Shown in pieces: positions 32,670 through 41,749 of a stretch of 64,000 nucleotides of DNA. The notes under the pieces are model-generated. The model was not told the origin of the DNA. It saw only the letters and a program-made list of their open reading frames with translations, and searched no databases. The translations under genes were made by a program, and so were the position numbers. The stretch spans positions 21,753 to 85,752 of the forward strand of contig CANQJC010000005.1 in NCBI GenBank assembly GCA_947624165.1, written 5' to 3'. The stretch is from an uncultured Clostridia bacterium. GTDB lineage: Bacteria; Bacillota; Clostridia; UBA1381. Numbering within the stretch: position 1 is the stretch's first letter; the number at the start of each line of letters is the position of its first letter.

Positions 32670-34589
32670 TCATTCATACATGATGTTTTCTCCCGAAATA
32701 TGCGCGCGTACCGGCGTACCGTGACGCTTTTGGCCGTAAATATCGGTGATTTCAAATTCGAACAGATAATCGCCGTTCGGCACGTTGCTTTCGCTCACGC
32801 CCGCGCGCAGCTTCATACCTGCGGGATCCGTCGCGTAGTCGTTTTTCTTATGCTCCTCGTCGTAGACGGCGAGCAGCGGAGCGATCCTGTCGAACGCGCC
32901 GAGCGGGTGGAGAGAGCTTGTGACCTTTCCGTTTTCGTCCGTGCCGGACCACGCTCCGATAATGTCATAATCACCGCTTTGCGCGTCGCGTCTGACGCGT
33001 ATACAGCTTTTTTCACCGTTGAGAATAACGGGTACGGAGTACACCGCATAGTCGCCGTGATCCTTTACAAGCCGAATCGTTACGCATTTGCTGATAAGTC
33101 TGGGCAGCTTGCGCGAGAACACGTCCTTAAACACGCCGCCCTCCCAATTCTGCTCGAGATCCTTGTGCGACGCGAGGAAAACGTATTCGCCCGACTTATC
33201 GTCCGCTTTATACACATTCACCGCCACGTCCTTTAAGACGCTCATGTCGCCCGTCACATTCAAGCCGTAGGAATTTGCGTCCAGAACAGTCATATACTGA
33301 AGCTGCTCCATCGCGACGTTGTACGACGTCCACGCCCACGAGGACGTGTAATCGGCTGTGTTCGACAGCGTGTCCTCGACGCTGCACGACGGACATATTT
33401 TACGCAGGAACTCCTTATAATTTACGCTCACTCCGTTGTCCATATACATTTGCAGCTCGTCGTTGTCGGGCGATATGGGGTAGTACATGTTCAGCCCCGT
33501 GGAATCGTGCTGATTTGCCCCGCACACTCTGTAAACGACCGCGTCGTTCAGCGCGTCGACTACCGCGTCCGCGGTATTTCCCACGTAATCGTGTATTTTC
33601 ATCGCCGTGTCGCCGAGGTCTATGAGGTTGGAATACCCCTCGTCCTCCGTCGCGCCGCCGTACATATGCGCGGACGAGACCGCGTTCGTCATGTTTATGT
33701 AATCCGACATTTGATTCGTGGACACGAGCATTTCTCCCGCCATACCGTCAAAAGCCTGGTTGAGCGTCGACACCTTCGACATATCCACGACCGACATGGC
33801 AGTTTCCGCGGCGGTGCCGTTTGCTTCGCTTCCGGCGTAATACAGATCGCATACGGCTTTGCATATGTCCGCTGTGTCAGAGGACGGGTTGTCGCATACA
33901 TACTGTAAAACTCCCGCGTAATCGAACGTGTCCGAATCCTGGATACTCTGCGGGGCGACGAGGTATTTCGAACAGGTCGAGAGCGCGGCTGCCGTTTCTA
34001 TGCCGCCCATGAGCGACGCGTCGAGACATACGATGTCGAAATGCTGTCCCGCCAGACTCATGGCGTATGATATCTCCTCAAGGTTGAGACTGTCCCCGTC
34101 AAAATTTTCGTCGCTTATCATACCGTCCATCGAACCGCCGCCCGCGCCGGAAAGTATCAGCATATAATTGTCGGATTTGTAATTTGACACGCCCCACGAC
34201 AGGAAATCCGTGAGCGTTCTGTAATCGCCCATGTTCGCGGACATTGCCTGGTCCGCGAGATAAAGCGTGCCGTATCCGGCTTCGAAGCGTTGGTTATAAT
34301 CGTTGTAAACGCCCTTTGTATTCCATTTCGCGCTGCCCCCGGTCTGCACGACTACATTAACGTTTTCGGGATAATCGACGCTCATTATGCTTTCGAGCTT
34401 TGCCGACGCCGCGCCGTGCGCTGTTTCTTCGTTCCCGCCGCACATATAGACGAGAACGGTCCATGATTGACCTGTCGCGGCGGGTCTCGCGTGCTCGGCT
34501 CGGTCGTATATGACCTGACCGTTTCCGCATGAAGCGAGCGTAATTACCGCGATGAACGCGGCGATTATCGTTGCCGTTTTTTTCAACAT
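32670..34589 (-). CDS. Peptidase C11 (clostripain)-like lipoprotein lacking the catalytic dyad
   Basis: A 639-residue lipoprotein: signal peptide with lipobox LASC (C21), then a clostripain-type domain (about 42-400) beginning WTVLVYMCGGNEE. In active C11 enzymes the dyad lies in LxLWxHGGG and DACLM. Here these read LILSGAGGG (alanine at 149 in place of histidine) and DASLMGG (serine at 192 in place of cysteine), so cysteine-protease activity is not expected. The C-terminal 240 residues are beta-rich and not recognised. The frame is fully open, so this looks like a maintained pseudoenzyme, possibly a binding or scaffold protein on the cell surface (inference). Confidence 0.85.
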   Translation of the reverse strand: MLKKTATIIAAFIAVITLASCGNGQVIYDRAEHARPAATGQSWTVLVYMCGGNEETAHGAASAKLESIMSVDYPENVNVVVQTGGSAKWNTKGVYNDYNQRFEAGYGTLYLADQAMSANMGDYRTLTDFLSWGVSNYKSDNYMLILSGAGGGSMDGMISDENFDGDSLNLEEISYAMSLAGQHFDIVCLDASLMGGIETAAALSTCSKYLVAPQSIQDSDTFDYAGVLQYVCDNPSSDTADICKAVCDLYYAGSEANGTAAETAMSVVDMSKVSTLNQAFDGMAGEMLVSTNQMSDYINMTNAVSSAHMYGGATEDEGYSNLIDLGDTAMKIHDYVGNTADAVVDALNDAVVYRVCGANQHDSTGLNMYYPISPDNDELQMYMDNGVSVNYKEFLRKICPSCSVEDTLSNTADYTSSWAWTSYNVAMEQLQYMTVLDANSYGLNVTGDMSVLKDVAVNVYKADDKSGEYVFLASHKDLEQNWEGGVFKDVFSRKLPRLISKCVTIRLVKDHGDYAVYSVPVILNGEKSCIRVRRDAQSGDYDIIGAWSGTDENGKVTSSLHPLGAFDRIAPLLAVYDEEHKKNDYATDPAGMKLRAGVSESNVPNGDYLFEFEITDIYGQKRHGTPVRAHISGENIMYE

Positions 34590-34673
34590 GGCAGTACCTC
34601 CGTTTTTCTTTTTAATATACCGTTATATATATAATCGGGGACGAATCCCCGCGGCTGACTTTCAAAAAACAGA

Positions 34674-34710
34674 AAAAGGTGCCGTATTGCTTACCAATAC
34701 AACACCTTTT
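34674..34710 (-). terminator. Terminator of the ferredoxin gene
   Basis: AAAAGGTG (34674-34681) pairs with CACCTTTT (34703-34710), with an inner stem GTATTG/CAATAC. The A-rich plus-strand flank gives a U-run on the minus transcript. Confidence 0.85.
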
Positions 34711-34729
34711 CTTTAAGACCTCTTGTAAA

Positions 34730-34900
34730 TTATGCCTGTGAAGGCGCGCCTACGGGACAAGTACCCGCGCAGGCTCCGCACTCGATGCAAGTGTTTGCGT
34801 CGATAACATACTTACCGTCGCCCTCGGTGATCGCGCCTACGGGACACTCAGCCGCGCAAGCACCGCACGAAATGCAGTCGTCTGAAATTGCGTATGCCAT
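34730..34900 (-). CDS. 2[4Fe-4S] ferredoxin
   Basis: A 56-residue clostridial-type ferredoxin. Two cluster motifs are visible, CISCGACAAECPVGAI and CIECGACAGTCPVGAP, each CxxCxxCxxxCP. It carries low-potential electrons in the cytosol. The ATG at 34900 has AAGGGGGTG eight bases upstream. Monocistronic, with its own promoter and terminator. The length is normal for the family. Confidence 0.95.
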   Translation of the reverse strand: MAYAISDDCISCGACAAECPVGAITEGDGKYVIDANTCIECGACAGTCPVGAPSQA

Positions 34901-34949
34901 TTCCAATACACCCCCTTAAATTCATTATGTTCTGTACATTTACTATTCT

Positions 34950-34978
34950 ATTGTATCATGAAAACAACTATTCTTCAA
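34950..34978 (-). promoter_or_regulatory. Promoter of the ferredoxin gene
   Basis: Minus strand: TTGAAG (34978-34973), 17 bases, TACAAT (34955-34950). Confidence 0.72.
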
Positions 34979-35036
34979 TAGTTTTTTCAATATTTTAATA
35001 GGCGTTGTTTGCCTTTTGGTAACAGAAATACCGCGC

Positions 35037-35864
35037 TCAGGCTTTTTTGCCGCGCGCCTTTGCCGGTTTGACCTGTGAAACGTCAAACTCCTTCATTGTC
35101 GTCTCGGTCTCGTCGTCGAATTTGACCTTCACCGTGCCTTTGAGCAGACTGACATATTCGACCGTGCCGTTCCCGTCGGGAGTTTTCACAGCCGCGCCCT
35201 GCTTGGGTGCGTTTTTCAGAAGATTTTCATATACGTCCTGCTCGAATTTGAGACAGCACATCAGTCTGCCACAGGTGCCGGAGATTTTGGCGGGATTAAG
35301 GGAAAGCCCCTGCTCCTTCGCCATTTTGATCGAAACGGACGCGAATTCGCCCAAAAACTGGCTGCAGCATAACGGCCGCCCGCATATGCCTATGGAGCCG
35401 AGCGTTTTCGCTTCGTCGCGTACTCCTATCTGTCTCAGCTCGATCCTCGTTTTAAAAACGGTCGCGAGATCCTTCACAAGCTCTCGGAAATCCACTCTGC
35501 CGTCGGCTGTGAAATAGAAAAGTATTTTATTTCCGTCGAATGTGTATTCCACCTCGACAAGCTTCATTTCAAGCTTGTGCTTCTCGATTTTTTCAAGACA
35601 TATTCTGTAAGCTTCTCTTTCAAGCTCCTTGTTCCTGTTATATCTCTGAGTATCCGCGTCGGTGGCGATACGTATGACCGCCTTAACGGGCTTACGGAAC
35701 TGCTCGGAAGCGATTTCCCGTTTTCCCATTACCACCTCGCCGTATTCAATGCCTCTTACCGTCTCGACTATTACATGATCGCCGCACGAAACATCGAAGT
35801 CCAGCGGGTCGAAAAAATATGTTTTTCCCGCGCTTTTGAAGCGCACACCTATCACATTAAGCAT
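35037..35864 (-). CDS. ricT: RicT/YaaT regulatory iron-sulfur protein (PSP1 domain)
   Basis: A 275-residue PSP1-domain protein. The conserved cysteine motifs CGRPLCC and CGRLMCC are present, as are LNVIGVRFKSAGKTYFFDP and GIEYGEV. In Bacillus YaaT acts with YmcA and YlbF in the Y-complex that promotes RNase Y processing, competence and sporulation. A lysine-rich C-terminus is typical. It overlaps nothing; three bases separate it from the upstream membrane protein gene. Confidence 0.92.
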   Translation of the reverse strand: MLNVIGVRFKSAGKTYFFDPLDFDVSCGDHVIVETVRGIEYGEVVMGKREIASEQFRKPVKAVIRIATDADTQRYNRNKELEREAYRICLEKIEKHKLEMKLVEVEYTFDGNKILFYFTADGRVDFRELVKDLATVFKTRIELRQIGVRDEAKTLGSIGICGRPLCCSQFLGEFASVSIKMAKEQGLSLNPAKISGTCGRLMCCLKFEQDVYENLLKNAPKQGAAVKTPDGNGTVEYVSLLKGTVKVKFDDETETTMKEFDVSQVKPAKARGKKA

Positions 35865-35867
35865 ATG

Positions 35868-36350
35868 TCAAAACACCTCTTGCGCCGTCTGTTGCCCGCC
35901 TTGCCCCGCGCTCAGCGCGCGTGCCATTTCGGGCGACGGTTCGCAGACAAGCAAATTGTCGTTTTTTCCTTTTTTATAAACTATGTACCAAACCCTGCGG
36001 TTTGAAAATACCGTGCATCGCATACGGTATACGTTTTTCGTCTTGAAGCCGGGCTTTTCCCGACCGATATACGATATGTCGCTCACGCGCGTTTCGACTT
36101 CCTTGCGGCGGTGTCCTATCGTGCGGGTTATCCTCAGCCGACCGCCCTTGAGCGAATACGTATACACCGCGCTGTACCGCGTGAGCGCGAAAAAGGCGAG
36201 CACGCAGAAAAAGAGAAGCGTTATGAGCGTTCCTATTATTTTGTACCGCGGCAGCGCGCTGATAATAACGTCGCCCGCGAGCAGCAGTATAATTGTCCAC
36301 GCGCACGAGAAGAAAAATTCCCTCTTGCCGCCCGTTCTTATTTCTTCCAA
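35868..36350 (-). CDS. Two-helix membrane protein of unknown function (PH-like)
   Basis: A 160-residue protein with two adjacent hydrophobic helices (about 13-32 and 38-58, LITLLFFCVLAFFALT) followed by a basic beta-rich domain (TYSLKGGRLRITRTIGHRRK) resembling the bacterial PH domain of small membrane proteins. AAGGAG is seven bases before the ATG. It sits between radA and ricT, with its own promoter, and is probably co-transcribed with ricT. Function unknown. Confidence 0.7.
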   Translation of the reverse strand: MEEIRTGGKREFFFSCAWTIILLLAGDVIISALPRYKIIGTLITLLFFCVLAFFALTRYSAVYTYSLKGGRLRITRTIGHRRKEVETRVSDISYIGREKPGFKTKNVYRMRCTVFSNRRVWYIVYKKGKNDNLLVCEPSPEMARALSAGQGGQQTAQEVF

Positions 36351-36379
36351 TACTCTGACTCCTTGATCCTTATCTTGAT

Positions 36380-36408
36380 ATTATAATATAAAATGTCCGA
36401 AATGTCAA
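36380..36408 (-). promoter_or_regulatory. Consensus promoter of the membrane protein-ricT pair
   Basis: Minus strand: TTGACA (36408-36403), 17 bases, TATAAT (36385-36380), directly after the radA stop. Confidence 0.9.
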
Positions 36409-37785
36409 CTATTTGCGCCTTAACATATTTATCATCTCGGAAACCGTGCGTATTCCGTAGGCTGCGAAGCCGTCCGGCGTACGAACTCCCTTGAGCGATC
36501 TCTTCGGTACGATCGCCGATTTAAAACCGAGCTTCGCGGCTTCGTTCAGCCTTTTCTCAAGCTGTGCCACGCCGCGCAGCTCGCCGCCCAGTCCGACCTC
36601 GCCGATAAACACCATGTCCGGCGGCAGAGGGACGTCCGCCTGACTTGCCGCTATCGCGGCGCAAATACCCAGATCCGCGGCGGTCTCGTCGATTTTCAGA
36701 CCGCCCGCGACGTTCAGATACACGTCCGAATTGGACAAATTCATCTTCGCTCTCTTTTCAAGCACGGCTATGAGGAGAAGCAGCCGATACAGGTCGATAC
36801 CGTGCGCCATACGCCTCGGATTACCGAAGCCTGTCGGAGTGACGAGCGACTGTACCTCAGCCATAACGCCCCTGCTTCCTTCCATCGCGCATACTATCGC
36901 GCTGCCGGAAATATCGGTGTTTCTGCCTTCAAGCAGCATCATCGACGGATTTTCCACTTCTCTTAGCCCCGTGTCGAGCATTTCAAAAACGCCTATCTCG
37001 TTCGTCGACCCGAATCGGTTCTTGACCGCTCTCAAAATCCTGAACGTAAGCTGTCTGTCGCCTTCGAAATACAGCACGCAGTCGACGATATGCTCCAGAA
37101 CTCTCGGACCGGCTATCGCGCCCTCTTTCGTCACGTGACCCACGATAAACATCGCCGTACCCGTCGATTTCGCGGTACGCATGAACGCGTTTGTCGCTTC
37201 GCGCACCTGCGGCACGCTTCCGGGCGCGGAGGATATATCCGCGCGGTTGATAGTCTGTATCGAGTCTATTATAACAATGTCGGGTTTAAGCTCGTTTATG
37301 CAGTCTATGATCGTTTCCGCGTCGGTCTCGCTCATGAGATACAGACCCTGCGCCGTAACGCCGAGCCGCTCCGCTCTGAGCTTTATCTGTCCCTCGCTCT
37401 CCTCGCCGGACACGTACAGAATTTTCTTGTCCTTGCCGATGTTCTGGCATATTTGAAGCAGGAGCGTCGATTTTCCTATACCCGGGTCGCCGCCCACGAG
37501 TATGAGAGAACCCCGAACGATCCCCCCGCCGAGAACTCTGTCAAGCTCCTTAAGCCCCGTTTCGTACCGCGTTTCAAACCCGGGCTTAACGTCGCTTATT
37601 CGCTTCGGCGCGCGCGCCGCGCCGCTTGCCGCCGCCGATACCGCCCTGACTGCGGACCCCTTTTTTTCCTCCGTGACAACGGTCTCCTCCATCGTGTTCC
37701 ATGTTCCGCACGACGGACATTTGCCGAGCCATTTCGGCGAAGCGTAGCCGCATTCGCCGCATATATATGTCGTTTTCGTTTTCAT
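36409..37785 (-). CDS. radA: DNA repair protein RadA (Sms)
   Basis: A 458-residue RecA-like branch-migration helicase used in recombinational repair. It has an N-terminal C4 zinc finger (CGECGY, CPSCG), Walker A GGDPGIGKST near residue 97, the RadA-specific KNRFGSTNE motif near 250 and a Lon-like C-terminal domain (GGLKIDETAADLG, GLGGELRGV). The ATG at 37785 follows AAAGGA; an in-frame ATG eleven codons upstream has no site. Divergent from glyS. Confidence 0.95.
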   Translation of the reverse strand: MKTKTTYICGECGYASPKWLGKCPSCGTWNTMEETVVTEEKKGSAVRAVSAAASGAARAPKRISDVKPGFETRYETGLKELDRVLGGGIVRGSLILVGGDPGIGKSTLLLQICQNIGKDKKILYVSGEESEGQIKLRAERLGVTAQGLYLMSETDAETIIDCINELKPDIVIIDSIQTINRADISSAPGSVPQVREATNAFMRTAKSTGTAMFIVGHVTKEGAIAGPRVLEHIVDCVLYFEGDRQLTFRILRAVKNRFGSTNEIGVFEMLDTGLREVENPSMMLLEGRNTDISGSAIVCAMEGSRGVMAEVQSLVTPTGFGNPRRMAHGIDLYRLLLLIAVLEKRAKMNLSNSDVYLNVAGGLKIDETAADLGICAAIAASQADVPLPPDMVFIGEVGLGGELRGVAQLEKRLNEAAKLGFKSAIVPKRSLKGVRTPDGFAAYGIRTVSEMINMLRRK

Positions 37786-37823
37786 ATCCGTTCCTTTCAC
37801 TCCCGCTCGTTCGTACAAGGTTT

Positions 37824-37852
37824 ATCATATAACTTTACGGCGTTCGTGTCAA
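37824..37852 (-). promoter_or_regulatory. Promoter of radA
   Basis: Minus strand: TTGACA (37852-37847), 17 bases, TATGAT (37829-37824). Confidence 0.82.
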
Positions 37853-37929
37853 GTGCGGATTTACGTAAAAAAACAGCCCCGCGTTTCGTTTTACATAATT
37901 CCTCTCACTCCAATGTTACATCTCTGTTA

Positions 37930-38014
37930 ATATCCACGTTATCCACGCGGTTATCCACGTTTTTTACGCTCTTAAAATTTCCTCAAAGCCTGTCCGGCGT
38001 TCAAATTATCCACA
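37930..38014 (+). promoter_or_regulatory. Cluster of DnaA-box-like sequences
   Basis: In the 390-base radA-glyS gap: ATATCCACG (37930), TTATCCACG (37939), TTATCCACG (37951) and the perfect box TTATCCACA (38006), all in one orientation. A weaker inverted match (GGGGATAA, 38031) follows, and then AT-rich DNA to 38160. It could be a DnaA-controlled promoter, a titration site or an origin-like element. No dnaA, dnaN or gyr genes are nearby. Confidence 0.65.
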
Positions 38015-38114
38015 TTCGGCGCGAAAAACGGGGATAACTTTATAAACGCGCCGGAGTTTACATAAACTTTTGTGTCCCCAAACCGCGTAAAAATCAAAAA
38101 TTTTTTCAAATTCC

Positions 38115-38143
38115 TTGACAAACACCTCGTATTTTTATAAACT
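38115..38143 (+). promoter_or_regulatory. Promoter of glyS
   Basis: TTGACA (38115-38120), 17 bases, TAAACT (38138-38143). Confidence 0.78.
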
Positions 38144-38175
38144 ATATATACAAATATTGAAGGGATTGACTTTTT

Positions 38176-39567
38176 GTGAAAAATACGGAAAAAACAATGG
38201 ATAAGATCGTGGCTCTCTGCAAGGGCAGAGGTTACGTTTATCCCGGCAGCGAAATCTACGGCGGTCTCGCCAATTCGTGGGATTACGGTCCTTTGGGCGT
38301 AGAGTTCAAAAATAACGTAAAAAAGGCTTGGTGGAAAAAATTTATCCAAGAGTCTAAATATAATGTCGGTCAGGACAGCGCGATCCTGATGAACCCCGAG
38401 GTATGGGTAGCGTCGGGTCACGTCGGGGGATTCTCCGACCCTCTTATGGATTGCAAGGAATGTAAAGCGCGCCACAGAGCGGACAAGCTCATCGAGGACT
38501 TCGCCCACGAGAAGGGCGAGGATATCACCGTCGACGGCTGGGCGAAGGACAAGATGCTCGCGTATATAGAGGAAAACAACATCGTATGCCCGAAGTGCGG
38601 CAAGCACAATTTCACGGATATACGCGAATTTAACCTGATGTTCAAGACATTCCAGGGCGTGACCGAGGATTCGTCGTCGGTCGTGTATCTGCGTCCCGAA
38701 ACGGCTCAGGGCATATTCGTTAACTTTAAAAGCGTTCAGAGAACGAGCCGCAAAAAGATTCCGTTCGGCATCGGACAGATAGGCAAATCGTTCAGAAACG
38801 AGATAACTCCGGGCAACTTCATTTTCCGCACGCGCGAATTTGAGCAGATGGAGCTTGAGTTTTTCTGCGCCCCGGGCACGGACCTCGAATGGCACGCGTA
38901 CTGGAAGGAATACTGCATGAACTTCCTCCTGAGTCTCGGCATGAAGGAGGAAAATCTGCGTTTCCGCGACCACTCGCCGGAGGAACTGGCGTTCTATTCG
39001 AACGCGACCGCCGACATAGAGTTTATGTTCCCGTTCGGCTGGGGCGAGCTTTGGGGCATAGCCGACAGAACCGACTACGACTTAAAGCAGCATCAGGAAC
39101 ATTCGGGCGAGAGCATGGAATATATCGACCCGACCACAAACGAACGTTACGTTCCCTATTGCATCGAGCCGTCGCTCGGCGCGGACAGAGTTGCTTTGGC
39201 GTTCCTTTGCGAAGCGTACGACGAGGAACAGCTCGAAGGCGGCGACAGCCGCGTAGTGCTGCATCTGCATCCGGCTTTGGCTCCGGTAAAGGCTGCGGTG
39301 CTTCCGCTCTCGAAGAAGCTCGACGAGGGCGCGACAGCCGTATACGAAACGCTCACAAAACACTTTAACTGCGAGTACGACAACGCCGGCTCGATAGGCA
39401 AGCGTTACCGCAGACAGGACGAGATCGGTACTCCGTACTGCATAACATTCGACTTCGACTCCCTTGAAGACAATGCTGTTACCGTCCGCGACAGAGACAC
39501 TATGGAACAGCAGAGAGTGAAAATTGAGGAACTGGAGACATTCCTTAATGATAAATTAAAATTTTAA
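38176..39567 (+). CDS. glyS: Glycyl-tRNA synthetase (dimeric type)
   Basis: A 463-residue class II synthetase of the alpha2 type (not the GlyQ/GlyS tetramer). Motif 1-3 regions are visible: [37 protein letters not shown] and [15 protein letters not shown], and a zinc-binding segment with CKECKARH and CPKCGKH. The start is GTG at 38176 behind GAAGGG; a later ATG at 38197 is possible. mscL follows after 25 bases with no terminator. Confidence 0.95.
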   Translation: MKNTEKTMDKIVALCKGRGYVYPGSEIYGGLANSWDYGPLGVEFKNNVKKAWWKKFIQESKYNVGQDSAILMNPEVWVASGHVGGFSDPLMDCKECKARHRADKLIEDFAHEKGEDITVDGWAKDKMLAYIEENNIVCPKCGKHNFTDIREFNLMFKTFQGVTEDSSSVVYLRPETAQGIFVNFKSVQRTSRKKIPFGIGQIGKSFRNEITPGNFIFRTREFEQMELEFFCAPGTDLEWHAYWKEYCMNFLLSLGMKEENLRFRDHSPEELAFYSNATADIEFMFPFGWGELWGIADRTDYDLKQHQEHSGESMEYIDPTTNERYVPYCIEPSLGADRVALAFLCEAYDEEQLEGGDSRVVLHLHPALAPVKAAVLPLSKKLDEGATAVYETLTKHFNCEYDNAGSIGKRYRRQDEIGTPYCITFDFDSLEDNAVTVRDRDTMEQQRVKIEELETFLNDKLKF

Positions 39568-39592
39568 AATACTTTAAGGGGGTATATCGACA

Positions 39593-40030
39593 ATGAAATT
39601 TTTTGACGAATTCAAGGAATTTATCGCAAAGGGCAACGCGATGGATATGGCGGTCGGCGTAGTAGTCGGCGGCGCGTTCACGGCGATAGTCAATTCTCTC
39701 GTTGAGGACATCATAAACCCGTTCTTGGGCTTTTTGGGCGGACTTGCCGCAAAGGGCGCGAACGCGGTAGGCGCGGGCGGTGCTCTTTCGGAAGCGGAAT
39801 CGTTCTCGAGCTTTATGATTCCCGGTACGGAGATCGCGATTGGCTCCTTTGTCGGCGCGATAATCAATTTCCTGCTTATGGCTTTTGTCATCTTCTGCAT
39901 TGTCAAAGCGATCAACACAATGAAGGACAGAATGGCCAAGAAGGAAGAGCCGGTCGAGGAAGCACCCGCCGGACCGACGCAGGAGGAACTGCTTGCGGAA
40001 ATACGCGACCTTCTCAAGGAAAACAAATAA
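39593..40030 (+). CDS. mscL: Large-conductance mechanosensitive channel
   Basis: A 145-residue pentameric emergency-release channel. The N-terminal amphipathic helix, TM1 with GNAMDMAVGVVVGGAFTAIV, a periplasmic loop (about 45-75), TM2 with IGSFVGAIINFLLMAFVIF and a C-terminal helix with EELLAEIRDLLKE are all present. AAGGGGG precedes the ATG. Probably co-transcribed with glyS. Confidence 0.95.
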   Translation: MKFFDEFKEFIAKGNAMDMAVGVVVGGAFTAIVNSLVEDIINPFLGFLGGLAAKGANAVGAGGALSEAESFSSFMIPGTEIAIGSFVGAIINFLLMAFVIFCIVKAINTMKDRMAKKEEPVEEAPAGPTQEELLAEIRDLLKENK

Positions 40031-40040
40031 CAAGCGAATC

Positions 40041-40066
40041 AAACCGCCTTTCGGGGCGGTTTTTTA
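40041..40066 (+). terminator. Terminator after mscL
   Basis: AAACCGCC (40041-40048) pairs with GGCGGTTT (40055-40062) followed by a T-run. Confidence 0.9.
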
Positions 40067-40113
40067 TATCGCGCGCAAAACGCGCCGAATCGTTCGGGTA
40101 TGCCGATACACAC

Positions 40114-40142
40114 TTGACTTATAATGAAAAATGACATATAAT
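40114..40142 (+). promoter_or_regulatory. Promoter of the acyltransferase gene
   Basis: TTGACT (40114-40119), 17 bases, TATAAT (40137-40142). Confidence 0.82.
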
Positions 40143-40175
40143 AGCGTTATTCGACGAACCGACGGGGGTGAAGAT

Positions 40176-41261
40176 ATGGAAAAGAAAAATACGCAATTCG
40201 ACTTCGGGAAAAATTGTTTCGACGTGCTGCGTCTGTACAGCGCGTTTTACGTAATGACGCTCCACATCATGCGCCATGTGCGCCTGCGCGAGGTGTCTCC
40301 CGTGTTCGATTGGTGGAACGGCGTCGTCGTTCTTTTCTGCATAAGCGGATTTCTCGTGCCGGCTTCCATGGAACGGAGCAAAAGCGTGTGGGAATTTTTG
40401 AAAAAGCGCGTGCTGCGCATAGTCCCTTCCATGTGGATATGCATAATCGTGGGAATAGCGGCTGCGGCGTTTTTCTGCGGCTTCACCGCGGACGCGTCGT
40501 TCGCCAAGTGGTTCCTCGGACAGCTTTTCTTTATCCGCGACCTGCCCCAGCCCGACTTTATATCGAGCTTCGGCATAGGCAATTTCGAAGCGAATCTGTG
40601 GACTATGATATTTACCGTCCAGTTTTATATCATAACGGCCGTCATTTACAAACCCTTAAAAAAATGCGGAATAGGCGTGTGGACGCTTATCCTCGTCCTG
40701 TCGGCGGCGATGAATCTCGCCGTGCCGTATATGCAGCAGACATTGGGCGAAACGGGACGCGCCATCGTCTCACATTCCTGTCTGCCGTATTTCTATATCT
40801 ATTTTGCCGGCTGGTTTATTTACCGCTGGCGCGAAAAAATCGTGCCGATACTTAAATATTCTCTGGTACCGTGCGTGCTTCTTTTCATAATCCGCGCCGT
40901 TTGGTGTACGAAAACGGGAACGCAGATCGGCGAATATCAGGACATGATACAGGTCGTGCTCCTGTGTATGATGACGATCGGCGCGGGCTACTGCTTCGGC
41001 AAAATAAGATTTAAATTCGACCTGTCCTACGGACTGTATCTTTATCATATGGTCGTCGTGGACATATTCGTCCAGACGGGACATATTGGAGGGCAATATA
41101 TTGTCGCCGTATACGCCGTTTCGCTTCTGTGCGCGCTCGCGTCGCATTTCCTCGTCGACAACACCGTTGCGCGCCTGTTTAACAAAAAACGGTCCGAAGC
41201 CGTAAAACCGATTCCCGCCGCGGAGAAAAAGAACGACGCCGACGAAGAATGTGACTTCTGA
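40176..41261 (+). CDS. Membrane acyltransferase (Acyltransferase_3 family)
   Basis: A 361-residue protein with about ten membrane helices, of the family that O-acylates surface glycans or peptidoglycan. The conserved early histidine lies in YVMTLHIMRHVR, followed by VVLFCISGFLVPASM and an arginine-rich loop (FLKKRVLRIVPSMW). LSYGLYLYHMVV near the end is also typical. The C-terminus is charged and cytosolic. The ATG at 40176 follows GGGGGTG. The target is unknown. Flanked downstream by a short-repeat array. Confidence 0.85.
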   Translation: MEKKNTQFDFGKNCFDVLRLYSAFYVMTLHIMRHVRLREVSPVFDWWNGVVVLFCISGFLVPASMERSKSVWEFLKKRVLRIVPSMWICIIVGIAAAAFFCGFTADASFAKWFLGQLFFIRDLPQPDFISSFGIGNFEANLWTMIFTVQFYIITAVIYKPLKKCGIGVWTLILVLSAAMNLAVPYMQQTLGETGRAIVSHSCLPYFYIYFAGWFIYRWREKIVPILKYSLVPCVLLFIIRAVWCTKTGTQIGEYQDMIQVVLLCMMTIGAGYCFGKIRFKFDLSYGLYLYHMVVVDIFVQTGHIGGQYIVAVYAVSLLCALASHFLVDNTVARLFNKKRSEAVKPIPAAEKKNDADEECDF

Positions 41262-41266
41262 TTTTT

Positions 41267-41323
41267 GGGGACACTAAATCTTAGGGACAAAAAACGGGGA
41301 CACTAAAACTCAGGGACACTAAA
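41267..41323 (+). repeat. Array of GGGGACACTAAA-type 12-mers
   Basis: Exact copies at 41267 and 41296, AGGGACACTAAA at 41312 and a decayed AGGGACAAAAAA at 41283, spaced 13-16 bases apart. The array starts five bases after the acyltransferase stop and lies before the ileS promoter. The same 12-mer recurs in the cobalamin operon. Confidence 0.8.
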
Positions 41324-41377
41324 TCCAAACCGCCGCTTTCATGTATGAACGCGCGGCAAATAAATGATATTTGTATA

Positions 41378-41406
41378 TTGACAACGCAAAACGTTTATGA
41401 TAAAAT
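41378..41406 (+). promoter_or_regulatory. Promoter of the ileS leader
   Basis: TTGACA (41378-41383), 17 bases, TAAAAT (41401-41406). Confidence 0.88.
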
Positions 41407-41676
41407 ATTTTCTAACGACGATGACGAAGACAGTACGCCCTTTTTGAAAGCGAGGAGCGAGCCGCGGACGGTGTGAGCGCGGCGGCGAGTAGATTGGACG
41501 GAATATCACTTCCGAGTTGCGTATCGAACGGCAGGGGGCTTGCTTGTTGCCAGCGGAACCTGCTCAGTAGAATACGCCGGATTTCCCGCGTAACAGGGAA
41601 CGCATATGATAGTATGACGAGTGGTATAGCGAAGAAAATAAAATCTTCGTCTTGTTATGCAAGACGAAGATTTTTT
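41407..41676 (+). promoter_or_regulatory. T-box riboswitch, isoleucine specifier, upstream of ileS
   Basis: A 270-nt leader. The Stem I base AACGACGATGACGAAGACAGTACG is at 41414-41437, followed by GCGAG elements. The specifier ATC is at 41505-41507 within GGAATATCACTTCC. A T-box core GAGTGGTATAGCG (TGGT at 41622-41625) precedes a strong terminator: AAATCTTCGTCTTG (41641-41654) pairs with CAAGACGAAGATTT (41660-41673), then T-run. Uncharged tRNA-Ile should stabilise the antiterminator and allow ileS transcription (family knowledge). Confidence 0.9.
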
Positions 41677-41749
41677 GATTTTTGTAACATATTCCGAATA
41701 TTTTCGGAAATTTAACATAAACCCACGAATAACCAAAGGAGGAATATAA

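Noticed and set aside
34631..34647. GGGGACGAATCCCC as another repeat copy
   Set aside because: It is a small palindromic hairpin in the leader of the C11-like gene and does not share the ACACTAAA part.
38068..38079. GGGGACACAAAA on the minus strand before the glyS promoter as a repeat copy
   Set aside because: One mismatch and opposite orientation; it may be a relic but is too weak to count.
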